Part shown: in pieces, positions 1 through 7,345 of the stretch
How the letters are laid out: every line of letters starts with the position of its first letter
How positions within the stretch are numbered: the stretch's first letter is position 1
Assembly: GCA_015486775.1 (NCBI GenBank)
Contig: WFRA01000389.1
Span: 1-7,345 of the forward strand
Length of the DNA stretch: 7,345 bases
Origin: Kiritimatiellales bacterium
GTDB taxonomy: Bacteria > Verrucomicrobiota > Kiritimatiellia > Kiritimatiellales > Pontiellaceae
Direction: 5' to 3'
Position numbers and translations under genes: made by a program
Notes under the pieces: generated by a model
What the model was told of the DNA's origin: nothing
What the model saw: the letters and a program-made list of their open reading frames with translations, nothing else
The model's database searches: none

Positions 1-267
1 CGCGCAAAATGGCTGGAGCCCTACACCGAAGAGATGCTCGAAAAACTTCCAATCCTTGGAAAAAAACAGCTCGCGGTCATCAGCCCCTCCTTCTTCTGCG
101 ACTGTCTCGAAACGCTCGAAGAGATCGGGATGCGCGGGCGGGAAACCTTCCTCGCGGCGGGCGGCGAATCCTTCCGGCTGATTCCCTGCCTCAACGCTTC
201 CCCCGCCGCCGTCCAGTGCCTGGAAGAACTGATGGCCACCGCCGACCACTGGCCGCTTGAGCTGTGA
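1..267 (+). CDS. hemH: Ferrochelatase, C-terminal part (5' end outside window)
   Basis: Ferrochelatase inserts Fe2+ into protoporphyrin IX, the last step of protoheme synthesis, usually at the inner face of the cytoplasmic membrane. The window opens inside the gene. Reading from base 1 gives 88 residues before TGA at 265-267. Family hallmarks are clear: WLEPYTEEML near the start matches the WL.PYTDE segment of the E. coli-type enzyme. DCLETLEEI (codons at about 100-126) carries the conserved glutamate placed near the metal in this family (codon 109-111). GRETFLAAGG and IPCLNASP match the usual C-terminal end, and the protein stops about where E. coli HemH stops. No cysteine cluster for a [2Fe-2S] centre is visible in the tail. 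The gene is followed by a repeat-rich gap, so it probably ends its transcript. Family identity is seen directly; activity cannot be judged without the N-terminal two thirds. Confidence 0.93.
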   Translation, partial: RAKWLEPYTEEMLEKLPILGKKQLAVISPSFFCDCLETLEEIGMRGRETFLAAGGESFRLIPCLNASPAAVQCLEELMATADHWPLEL

Positions 268-272
268 GCAAT

Positions 273-334
273 GTAGGAGCGATGCCCTCGTCGCTTTCCA
301 TGCACAAGAAACGCGACGGGGGCGTCGCGACTAC
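273..334. repeat. Inverted pair of REP-like palindromes (BIME-like), each headed by GTAG
   Basis: The left element (273-297) reads GTAG followed by an imperfect hairpin GCGATG-CCCT-CGTCGC with one G-U pair. The right element lies in the opposite orientation (309-334). Its reverse complement also begins GTAG, and its core CGCGACG-GGGG-CGTCGCG (312-329) is a perfect 7-bp stem with a 4-base loop. Aligned in the same sense, the two elements match at nearly all positions apart from a few substitutions and a one-base insertion. They are separated by 11 bases, so the pair can also fold into one long hairpin of about 25 bp. A GTAG-type tetranucleotide 5' of a short palindrome is the known signature of REP elements mobilised by RAYT (Y1 HUH-type) transposases. 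The pair begins 6 bases after the hemH stop codon, so it could also stop transcription or protect the mRNA 3' end. That role is an inference. Confidence 0.7.
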
Positions 335-439
335 GGTAAAAATGGAAGTGGCGGTAGAAAATGTAGACGCGTGGTGATCTGTCGTTCCTCCAGAATGGCT
401 TCGCGCCAGCCGCATTGTGGGTGAAAAGGGAGATGGAGA

Positions 440-466
440 ACCACGGAACACACAGAATACACGGAA
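440..466. repeat. Short tandem of CCACGGAA-type 9-mers
   Basis: Three adjacent imperfect 9-base units are visible: ACCACGGAA, CACACAGAA and TACACGGAA. A weaker fourth trace (TTAGAATCA, then CGAATAAA) follows. I recall similar ccacggaa-cacacggaa strings as degenerate intergenic repeats in many environmental bacterial genomes, where they are often mis-called as tiny proteins rich in H, G, I and T. That recollection has not been checked here. No function is assigned. Confidence 0.55.
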
Positions 467-595
467 TTAGAATCACGAATAAATTCTCCGTCCGGGTTGT
501 GAAGAATGGGAAGATGATGGCCGCGAAAAGGTGCAGGGATTACAGGAAAAATCTGAACCATGAAGCAACACCAAGTCTAAGCGGCAGCCTCTTTT

Positions 596-609
596 TTTGT
601 GTTTCGTGG
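596..609. repeat. Oppositely oriented relative of the CCACGGAA repeat
   Basis: The reverse complement of this segment reads CCACGAAACACAAA, the same kind of unit as at 440-466 but on the other strand. The two copies therefore lie head to head about 130 bases apart and frame the middle of the hemH-queD gap. The adjoining 7-base T tract (592-598) makes the right copy look degraded. The similarity is short, so a chance match cannot be excluded. Confidence 0.35.
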
Positions 610-610
610 T

Positions 611-639
611 TTGTTAGATCGTGTTTGCTGGAATATACG
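611..639 (+). promoter_or_regulatory. Candidate sigma70-type promoter of queD
   Basis: TTGTTA (611-616, 4 of 6 to TTGACA) is followed after exactly 17 bases by TATACG (634-639, 4 of 6 to TATAAT). A start site near 646 would leave a leader of about 20 bases that holds the Shine-Dalgarno. No preQ1-riboswitch-like structure is visible in so short a leader. Both hexamers are imperfect, so this is a plausible call, not a firm one. Confidence 0.4.
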
Positions 640-650
640 TAGTACGGAAC

Positions 651-658
651 AAAAGGAA
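651..658 (+). promoter_or_regulatory. Ribosome binding site of queD
   Basis: AAAAGGAA ends 7 bases before the ATG at 666, an ideal distance. It decides for 666 over the upstream in-frame GTG at 621 and over the second ATG at 675, which would be too far away. Confidence 0.7.
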
Positions 659-665
659 TCAAGCT

Positions 666-1031
666 ATGCCAACAATGAGTATTTATAAGGAATTCAAGTT
701 CGATGCCGCCCATCGCCTAACCAAGGTTGATCCAGAGCATAAATGTGGCAACCTGCACGGTCATACCTTTGTGCTGGAAGTCCATCTCGAAGGGGAGGTC
801 GATCCTTCCAGAGGTTGGATCCTCGACTTCAACGTCCTCTGCGCTGCCGTCGAACCGATCATCGATCAGCTCGACCACGCCGTGCTCAACGAGGTGGAGG
901 GGCTAGAAAATCCCACCAGCGAAAATCTGGTGGTCTGGTTTTGGGAAAAGTTGAAGCCCCTGCTTCCGCAGCTCTCGCAGGTCGTCGTCAAGGAGAGCCC
1001 CACCAGCGGGTGCATTTATCGGGGGAGCTAG
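666..1031 (+). CDS. queD: 6-carboxy-5,6,7,8-tetrahydropterin synthase (QueD)
   Basis: QueD converts 7,8-dihydroneopterin triphosphate to 6-carboxytetrahydropterin, releasing acetaldehyde and triphosphate. This is the first dedicated step toward preQ0 and queuosine, a tRNA wobble-base modification, in the cytoplasm. The 121-residue product has the full PTPS-family set. Zinc ligands are His16 (FDAAHRL), His31 and His33 (CGNLHGH), and the catalytic cysteine is Cys27 in the CxxxHGH motif. The Asp70-His71 pair lies in LDHAVLNE, and Glu110, which binds the pterin, lies in VVVKESPTSG. GWILDF, GLENPTSEN and the end GCIYRG closely resemble E. coli QueD, and the length is the same. The CxxxHGH spacing favours QueD over eukaryote-type 6-pyruvoyl synthases. 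The start is set by the AAAAGGAA site. No queC, queE or queF is adjacent, so the gene stands alone; it converges with the next gene across 40 bp. Confidence 0.95.
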   Translation: MPTMSIYKEFKFDAAHRLTKVDPEHKCGNLHGHTFVLEVHLEGEVDPSRGWILDFNVLCAAVEPIIDQLDHAVLNEVEGLENPTSENLVVWFWEKLKPLLPQLSQVVVKESPTSGCIYRGS

Positions 1032-1071
1032 CGGCTTATCGGGGATTCTGCCTTGGTGATACTCTTGCGGA

Positions 1072-3258
1072 TTATTCTCCCAGATAGATCAGTAGCTTGT
1101 CTTGGCTTAGGACAACTAGGTCGCCGATTCCATCGCCGTTGAGGTCGCCGGATTCGACATCGTGGGGTTCGGTGCCTCGGTTTTGCTTACGGCTGACAAA
1201 GTCGGAGGAGAGGAAGACCTCGAAGAGCAGCTCCTTCTTGAGCTTTCCGTCTTTTTGCTGGCTGACGAGTTCGATGGAGCGGTTGGCCGGATCGACCAGC
1301 GCTACCATGGGGCGGGGTGGGGCGCCGAGTTTGACGGCCTTGGCGTAGGCGAGCATCGGCTTTTCGGAGGGCGAGACATATTCGGCCTTGGCGACGGGTT
1401 CGAGGCGCATGCCGTTACCGAGGATTTCGTTGATGCCGGTGCGGTCGAGCAGGACGACGGTATCGCGGTCGGGATTGGCGAGCTGTGCCACAGCGAAAAT
1501 GGTGGCGTCGGCATCGGGAATGTGGATCTTGCCCCAGTCGTCGCCGTCGACGGAAAAGTGGACGAGGTCGTCGCCGTTTTTGTCGTATAGCAGGGTGCCG
1601 TCGGCACCGTCGGTTAGGGCGTAGCCGCAGGAGGCGATTAGTTTGCCGCGCGGGTTTTCGGGGTTGAACTGCCGGACGACTTCGTAGCGGTCGCCCCGCC
1701 ATTCGAAGCGGCGGGCAATGGCACCCTGCGAGACCACTAGGGTCGAGCCGTCGCCGGGAGTGCCGAGGCGGATATTGGAAAGGGCGAGCGGCTGGCTTAG
1801 TGCGCGGAACGATTCGCTGGTGAGCGGTTCGAGCGTCTCGTTGGAGAAGAGGAACATTTTCGGCGTGTCGTAGGGCATGAAGAAGATGAGCCCCGTCTTG
1901 TTTTCCGGGAGTTGGAAGGCCAGCAGGTCGGCGGGATCGTTTTCGAGGTCGAGCGGGTAGACCGAAAAGGCACCGTCCTCCTCCCGGTGCGCGAGTAGCA
2001 GCTCCTTGTCGTCGTTCTTGCAGACAAACCAGCTCCCTCCGCCGGATTCGATGGCACAACCGGCCAGTACATCGCCCGGGGTCTGGAGGATGGCGGGGAA
2101 TCGGTCGAGGTCGGCGATGGAGTGTAGCGCGGCGATCTTCTCCTTTTTGCTGACGACGAGCAGGTCGCCGTTGGCGAATTTCGAGATGCGGGTGACGCCG
2201 GAAAGGGTGTCGATGCGCCGGGGCTCGGGGTCGAGCCCGGCGGCAGAGCCGGAATAGAGGTGCAGGCGGCTCAGCTCGGGGGCGGCAACGAGCAGGTCGC
2301 CGTAGCCATCGGCATTGAAGTCGCTGGCCACCCAAGCGGGATTGGCCTTCTTGCTGGTGCCTTCCAGCCCAATCCGGGCGGGTGAGATTTCTTGGGCATC
2401 GAGTAGCGGGGGCTGCTGCTTTTCAGCAAAGTCGTAGATGCGAAAGGCAAGCCGGTTGCGTAGCACCATGCCGATTTGCGGGGTCGAACCCTTGGGCTGG
2501 AGAATATCCATGTATTGCCGGGGCGGCAGCTCGATGGGTTGCTCGGTTCCAAACTGCCCGTTCCCTTTCCCGAAGCGCACCTTGAGCGGGTTGCGGGTGG
2601 AGTTGAAGTGGAAGGCGAGGTCGGCGATCCCGTCGGAGTTGATATCGGCTATGTCGCCATAGAAACTTTTCTCAGCCGCGAAGGTGAGGGTCTTCTTTTT
2701 TCGGAAGGGGCGTTCGTCGGCGTTCCAATAGATATCGGCCTGGTCGCGGTGGCAGACGAGGATGTCTTTCTTTCCGTCGCCGTTGAGGTCGGCGATCTGG
2801 ATGGTGGTGACCGAGGAGGGCTCCTTCACGAAGATGCGGTTGGGTTCGCCGAAACTGCCGTCTTCGAACTGGTAGCGGATCTGCAGGCCGATGGCCGTGC
2901 CGAAGGTAGCGATGTCCGGGCGGCCATCGTTGTTCAGATCGGCCACCCGCAGTGCCTTGAGAGCCTGATCGACAATCATTCCCTTGTTGTCGAAGCGATC
3001 CTCCAGCTCCGGCAGGCCGTCCCCGGTGTCGGCTCCGGGTTTGCGCACGAGGATTTCTAGGCGCGAAACATGGTTGTTGGCAAAGAGGATGTCGTCGAGC
3101 CCATCGGAGTTGATGTCGGTGACGATCAATCGGCTGGTGCCGTTGTCGAACTCAAAGATTTCCAGAGGTTGGAAACCAAAGTCGCGCGGCGGGTCGTTGG
3201 CGGCCAACGCGCAGGTGGAGAGAAGGAGGGCGGCGGCAAATCGGGGAAACTTCGACAT
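1072..3258 (-). CDS. Secreted FG-GAP/VCBS-repeat protein, probable beta-propeller
   Basis: This is a 728-residue exported protein of unknown specific function. The N-terminus (MSKFPRFAAALLLSTCALA, then AN) is a signal peptide with basic start, hydrophobic core and an Ala-Leu-Ala cut site near residue 19. LSTC is a poor lipobox because Thr precedes the Cys. Six canonical calcium loops of the form D-x-N-x-D-G-x-x-D start at residues 48, 107, 157, 205, 313 and 705, typical of FG-GAP/VCBS (integrin-alpha-like) propeller blades. Residues 322-700 lack canonical loops but keep short beta-like stretches, suggesting degenerate blades. The last repeat ends 15 residues before the C-terminus, so the first and last blades may close a ring. 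No enzyme domain, anchor, transmembrane helix or sorting signal is visible. The ATG at 3258 is chosen because the signal peptide starts there and AAGGAA sits 6 bases upstream. The frame stays open to 3348, but the extra 30 residues are charged and would bury the signal. A surface or periplasmic binding role is inferred. Confidence 0.88.
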   Translation of the reverse strand: MSKFPRFAAALLLSTCALAANDPPRDFGFQPLEIFEFDNGTSRLIVTDINSDGLDDILFANNHVSRLEILVRKPGADTGDGLPELEDRFDNKGMIVDQALKALRVADLNNDGRPDIATFGTAIGLQIRYQFEDGSFGEPNRIFVKEPSSVTTIQIADLNGDGKKDILVCHRDQADIYWNADERPFRKKKTLTFAAEKSFYGDIADINSDGIADLAFHFNSTRNPLKVRFGKGNGQFGTEQPIELPPRQYMDILQPKGSTPQIGMVLRNRLAFRIYDFAEKQQPPLLDAQEISPARIGLEGTSKKANPAWVASDFNADGYGDLLVAAPELSRLHLYSGSAAGLDPEPRRIDTLSGVTRISKFANGDLLVVSKKEKIAALHSIADLDRFPAILQTPGDVLAGCAIESGGGSWFVCKNDDKELLLAHREEDGAFSVYPLDLENDPADLLAFQLPENKTGLIFFMPYDTPKMFLFSNETLEPLTSESFRALSQPLALSNIRLGTPGDGSTLVVSQGAIARRFEWRGDRYEVVRQFNPENPRGKLIASCGYALTDGADGTLLYDKNGDDLVHFSVDGDDWGKIHIPDADATIFAVAQLANPDRDTVVLLDRTGINEILGNGMRLEPVAKAEYVSPSEKPMLAYAKAVKLGAPPRPMVALVDPANRSIELVSQQKDGKLKKELLFEVFLSSDFVSRKQNRGTEPHDVESGDLNGDGIGDLVVLSQDKLLIYLGE

Positions 3259-3264
3259 ATGATA

Positions 3265-3270
3265 TTCCTT
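3265..3270 (-). promoter_or_regulatory. Ribosome binding site of the FG-GAP gene
   Basis: On the minus strand AAAAAGGAAT precedes the ATG at 3258, with its AAGGAA core 6 bases from the start codon. It supports this start over the upstream extension that would begin at 3348. Confidence 0.65.
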
Positions 3271-3587
3271 TTTCTCTGGCTTGGGTTTTTGCAGACGATG
3301 CTGCTCTTGCCGCAACACCTCTTTTTTCGGGATTTTACCGAGCCTCAAACTATTGCGCGATCACTTGCATCTTTTGTCGACGCACCCATGTTCACAACTC
3401 TGTTCATGGCCAAAAAAGTGACAGCACAACGCTGTTGCGTCAAGGCGTTAGTTTTTGAGCTGGGAATCTGAAACCTGCGCAAGGGTTACATTGTTTTTTT
3501 TATTAGTCCATGCGGTATTTGTAACCATCCAAGCGCGATTCCATACGCGACCGGATTATGGCTTCCGGTTTAGTGGCATTTTGCAGG

Positions 3588-3616
3588 TTGATGTTTTTTC
3601 GCCATGTCCGCATATT
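3588..3616 (+). promoter_or_regulatory. Candidate surE promoter, possibly giving a leaderless mRNA
   Basis: TTGATG (3588-3593, 4 of 6 to TTGACA) and CATATT (3611-3616, 4 of 6 to TATAAT) are separated by exactly 17 bases. The usual distance from -10 to start site would place transcription start at or within a base or two of the surE ATG (3623). That fits the absence of a Shine-Dalgarno before surE. Both boxes are imperfect. Confidence 0.35.
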
Positions 3617-3622
3617 CCCCGG

Positions 3623-6692
<3,070 letters not shown>

Positions 6693-6707
6693 GCGGGGCA
6701 ACGTTCC

Positions 6708-7091
6708 ATGGCGAAGAAGAAACCGCTGGTCGCCATGCACAGCCACGGCCAGTACGACGGGTGGGATCGCGGGAGCAAGGCGCTTCCGAACCTGGTGAAA
6801 ATGGGGACGGAGATCGAGGCGGCGCTGGATGTCGAGTTTGGCTACATCCTGCGTATCCGCAATGCACGCAACGCCAAGATCACGTTCCGCATCGACCACC
6901 CGCCGTTCAAGGGCGCCGACGGCGAGGTTGCCCCGCCGTTCGAGGGGGAGCTCTATGTGAAAACCAACGACTTTCGCTTTTTCCTGGGCGACACGGTCTG
7001 GGCGCCGGTCGGGGACAAGCGCGGGGCGTGGCGGCTGACCACCTGGCTCGACGGCGCGAAAGTGGCCGACAAGACCCTGCTTCTCCTCTGA
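6708..7091 (+). CDS. Small DUF3859-like protein of unknown function
   Basis: This is a 127-residue protein without signal peptide, transmembrane helix or cysteines. After a short basic start (MAKKKP) and a His/Gly-rich stretch (MHSHGQYDGWDRG, residues 10-22), the rest reads as a compact beta-rich domain. It includes LDVEFGYILRIRNARN (residues 40-55), then FRIDHPPF, FFLGDTVWAP and WRLTTWLDGAKVADK near the end. The FG...(I/V)...HPP...W(R/T)...WxxGxKxA pattern resembles what I recall of the DUF3859 family, a small uncharacterised bacterial family. This assignment is from memory and moderate. It starts 15 bp after icd with a modest GGCGGGG upstream, so it is probably translated from the icd transcript. 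No function is known, and sharing a transcript with icd alone does not show a role in the TCA cycle. Confidence 0.8.
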   Translation: MAKKKPLVAMHSHGQYDGWDRGSKALPNLVKMGTEIEAALDVEFGYILRIRNARNAKITFRIDHPPFKGADGEVAPPFEGELYVKTNDFRFFLGDTVWAPVGDKRGAWRLTTWLDGAKVADKTLLLL

Positions 7092-7179
7092 TTCCGGCAG
7101 TTTTCGGTACCTGCGATAATTTTTCCGTTTGGCATTGACGCGCGGGCGGCTGTTGCTGTTTTATTCCCCGTTTTCCCCC

Positions 7180-7185
7180 TATAAT
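7180..7185 (+). promoter_or_regulatory. Candidate -10 box for the lysine-rich gene
   Basis: A perfect TATAAT lies 34 bases before the ATG at 7220 and would give a leader of about 28 bases. No good -35 lies 16-18 bases upstream. TTGCTG (7153-7158) is 21 bases away, and TTGACG (7135-7140) pairs instead with TTTTAT (7159-7164) at 18 bases, a possible second promoter. The region 7092-7219 is otherwise gene-free and T-rich. It shows no strong terminator for the upstream genes, only a weak GCAG-N10-CTGC stem followed by T-rich sequence. Confidence 0.4.
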
Positions 7186-7206
7186 GGGTGGATTGTATAT
7201 TTTTGT

Positions 7207-7215
7207 AAAAAGGAG
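7207..7215 (+). promoter_or_regulatory. Strong ribosome binding site of the lysine-rich gene
   Basis: AAAAAGGAG ends 4 bases before the ATG at 7220. It is the best Shine-Dalgarno in the window and suggests a highly translated product, as expected for an abundant DNA-binding protein. Confidence 0.7.
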
Positions 7216-7219
7216 CCCC

Positions 7220-7345
7220 ATGGGTACTGCGAAGAAAAAGACCAGCTCAAAGAAAACGGCGGCCAAGAAAGCCGTGAAAAAGCCGGCCAAGAAAGGGGGC
7301 AAGAAGGTGCCTGCGAAGAAGGTTACCACCAAGAAGGCCACCAAG
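7220..7345 (+). CDS. Lysine-rich (histone H1-like) protein, N-terminal fragment cut by window end
   Basis: Only the first 42 residues are in the window, with no stop. They contain 18 lysines, no acidic and no aromatic residues, and are otherwise Ala, Thr, Ser, Gly, Pro and Val. Lysine pairs recur every four to five residues (TAAKKAVKKPAKKGGKK). This is the composition of histone H1 C-terminal-like tails found in bacterial nucleoid proteins (chlamydial Hc1/Hc2 type, AAKK-repeat proteins). It is also used as an N-terminal tail on other DNA- or RNA-polymerase-binding proteins, for example DksA/TraR-type zinc-finger proteins, HU or SWIB-domain proteins. Which applies depends on sequence beyond the edge. 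A non-specific nucleic-acid-binding tail is a safe inference; a full functional name is not. It has its own strong ribosome binding site and a TATAAT, so it is probably transcribed separately from the icd group. Confidence 0.8.
   Translation, partial: MGTAKKKTSSKKTAAKKAVKKPAKKGGKKVPAKKVTTKKATK

Larger units (their letters stand above)
268..665. other. Repeat-mosaic intergenic region between hemH and queD
   Basis: This 398-bp stretch has no credible gene. From left to right it holds an inverted pair of REP-like elements (273-334) and an unexplained segment with two further GTAG tetranucleotides (354 and 363). That segment also has a small GC-rich hairpin (TGGC-N5-GCCA, about 396-408). Then come three imperfect CCACGGAA-type 9-mers (440-466), a T- and A-rich segment, an oppositely oriented relative of the 9-mers (596-609), and a candidate queD promoter. 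Short open frames cross it, but their translations (for example HGTHRIHGI) are the low-complexity product of the repeat and they lack ribosome binding sites. I see no transposase and no convincing terminal inverted repeats or target duplication around the whole block. Confidence 0.7.
3259..3622. other. Divergent intergenic region between the FG-GAP gene and surE
   Basis: This 364-bp region separates two divergent genes and should hold both promoters. It is visibly more AT-rich than its flanks, with a T8 run around 3494-3501. I see a candidate surE promoter at 3588-3616 and a TAAAAT on the minus strand (3332-3337) that could be a -10 for the FG-GAP gene, though it has no good -35. There is an inverted repeat GGTTACA/TGTAACC (3484-3490 and 3520-3526) and an imperfect 24-bp palindrome (3419-3442). 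A 27-codon open frame from ATG 3389 lacks a ribosome binding site. No RNA gene is recognised. Confidence 0.6.

Noticed and set aside
440..609. CRISPR array or tandem satellite
   Set aside because: Units are only 9 bases, imperfect and adjacent, with no regular spacers and no cas genes in the window.
415..642. Small open frame translating to HGTHRIHGI-type sequence
   Set aside because: The translation is the by-product of the CCACGGAA 9-mer repeat, with no plausible ribosome binding site.
620..665. preQ1 riboswitch ahead of queD
   Set aside because: The leader is too short and lacks the C-rich loop and A-rich tail of the preQ1-I class; no other riboswitch fold is apparent.
1032..1071. Terminator between the convergent queD and FG-GAP genes
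   Set aside because: The 40 bp show no stable GC-rich hairpin with a T tract on either strand.
1415..2335. 306-codon minus-strand frame, very rich in Arg and Pro, overlapping the FG-GAP gene
   Set aside because: Composition is that of an out-of-frame reading of GC-rich coding DNA. The FG-GAP frame has signal peptide, repeats and ribosome binding site.
2476..3060. 194-codon plus-strand frame opposite the FG-GAP gene, with repeated Val-Gly-Asp-type strings
   Set aside because: The repeats are the complement of the Asp-Asn-Gly calcium-loop codons; there is no independent evidence of a gene.
3389..3471. 27-codon open frame (MFTTLFMAKK...) in the divergent intergenic region
   Set aside because: No ribosome binding site before either ATG, no hydrophobic segment or recognisable toxin or leader-peptide features.
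7095..7125. Intrinsic terminator after the DUF3859-like gene (GCAG-N10-CTGC then T-rich)
   Set aside because: The stem is only 4 bp with a 10-base loop and the T run is not immediate; too weak to annotate as a feature.

Overview
The window looks like ordinary chromosome from a GC-rich, Gram-negative-type bacterium. It holds three conserved housekeeping enzymes (SurE, QueD and a monomeric isocitrate dehydrogenase), the end of a fourth (ferrochelatase), one large secreted FG-GAP/VCBS-repeat protein, one small DUF3859-like protein, and the start of an extremely lysine-rich protein. The mix of FG-GAP secreted protein, AAKK-type basic protein, and intergenic REP-like and CCACGGAA-type repeats would fit a member of the PVC superphylum (Verrucomicrobiota, Kiritimatiellota or Lentisphaerota). 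That placement is an inference from gene style, not from a marker gene, and is tentative.

Layout, left to right: (1) the last 88 codons of hemH on the plus strand. (2) A 398-bp gene-free stretch (268-665) packed with repeats: an inverted pair of REP-like elements, each starting with GTAG (273-334), a short run of CCACGGAA-type 9-mers (440-466), and an oppositely oriented relative of that run (596-609). A plausible sigma70-type promoter follows. (3) queD at 666-1031, plus strand. (4) A convergent minus-strand gene for a 728-residue exported FG-GAP protein (1072-3258), 40 bp from queD with no clear terminator between. (5) A 364-bp divergent intergenic region. (6) surE (3623-4399), icd (4467-6692) and a DUF3859-like gene (6708-7091), all on the plus strand with gaps of 67 and 15 bp, so possibly one transcription unit. 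(7) A 128-bp intergenic region with a perfect TATAAT and a strong Shine-Dalgarno, then a lysine-rich protein cut off by the window end.

The genes do not form one pathway. HemH is the last step of protoheme synthesis, QueD an early step of queuosine synthesis, SurE a nucleotide phosphatase, and Icd a TCA-cycle enzyme. I see no defence, mobile or secondary-metabolism system and no CRISPR, tRNA or rRNA. The points most worth a second look are the REP-like pair, the repeat-mosaic intergenic region, a possible leaderless surE transcript, the uneven spacing of calcium loops in the FG-GAP protein, and the little-studied gene closely following icd.
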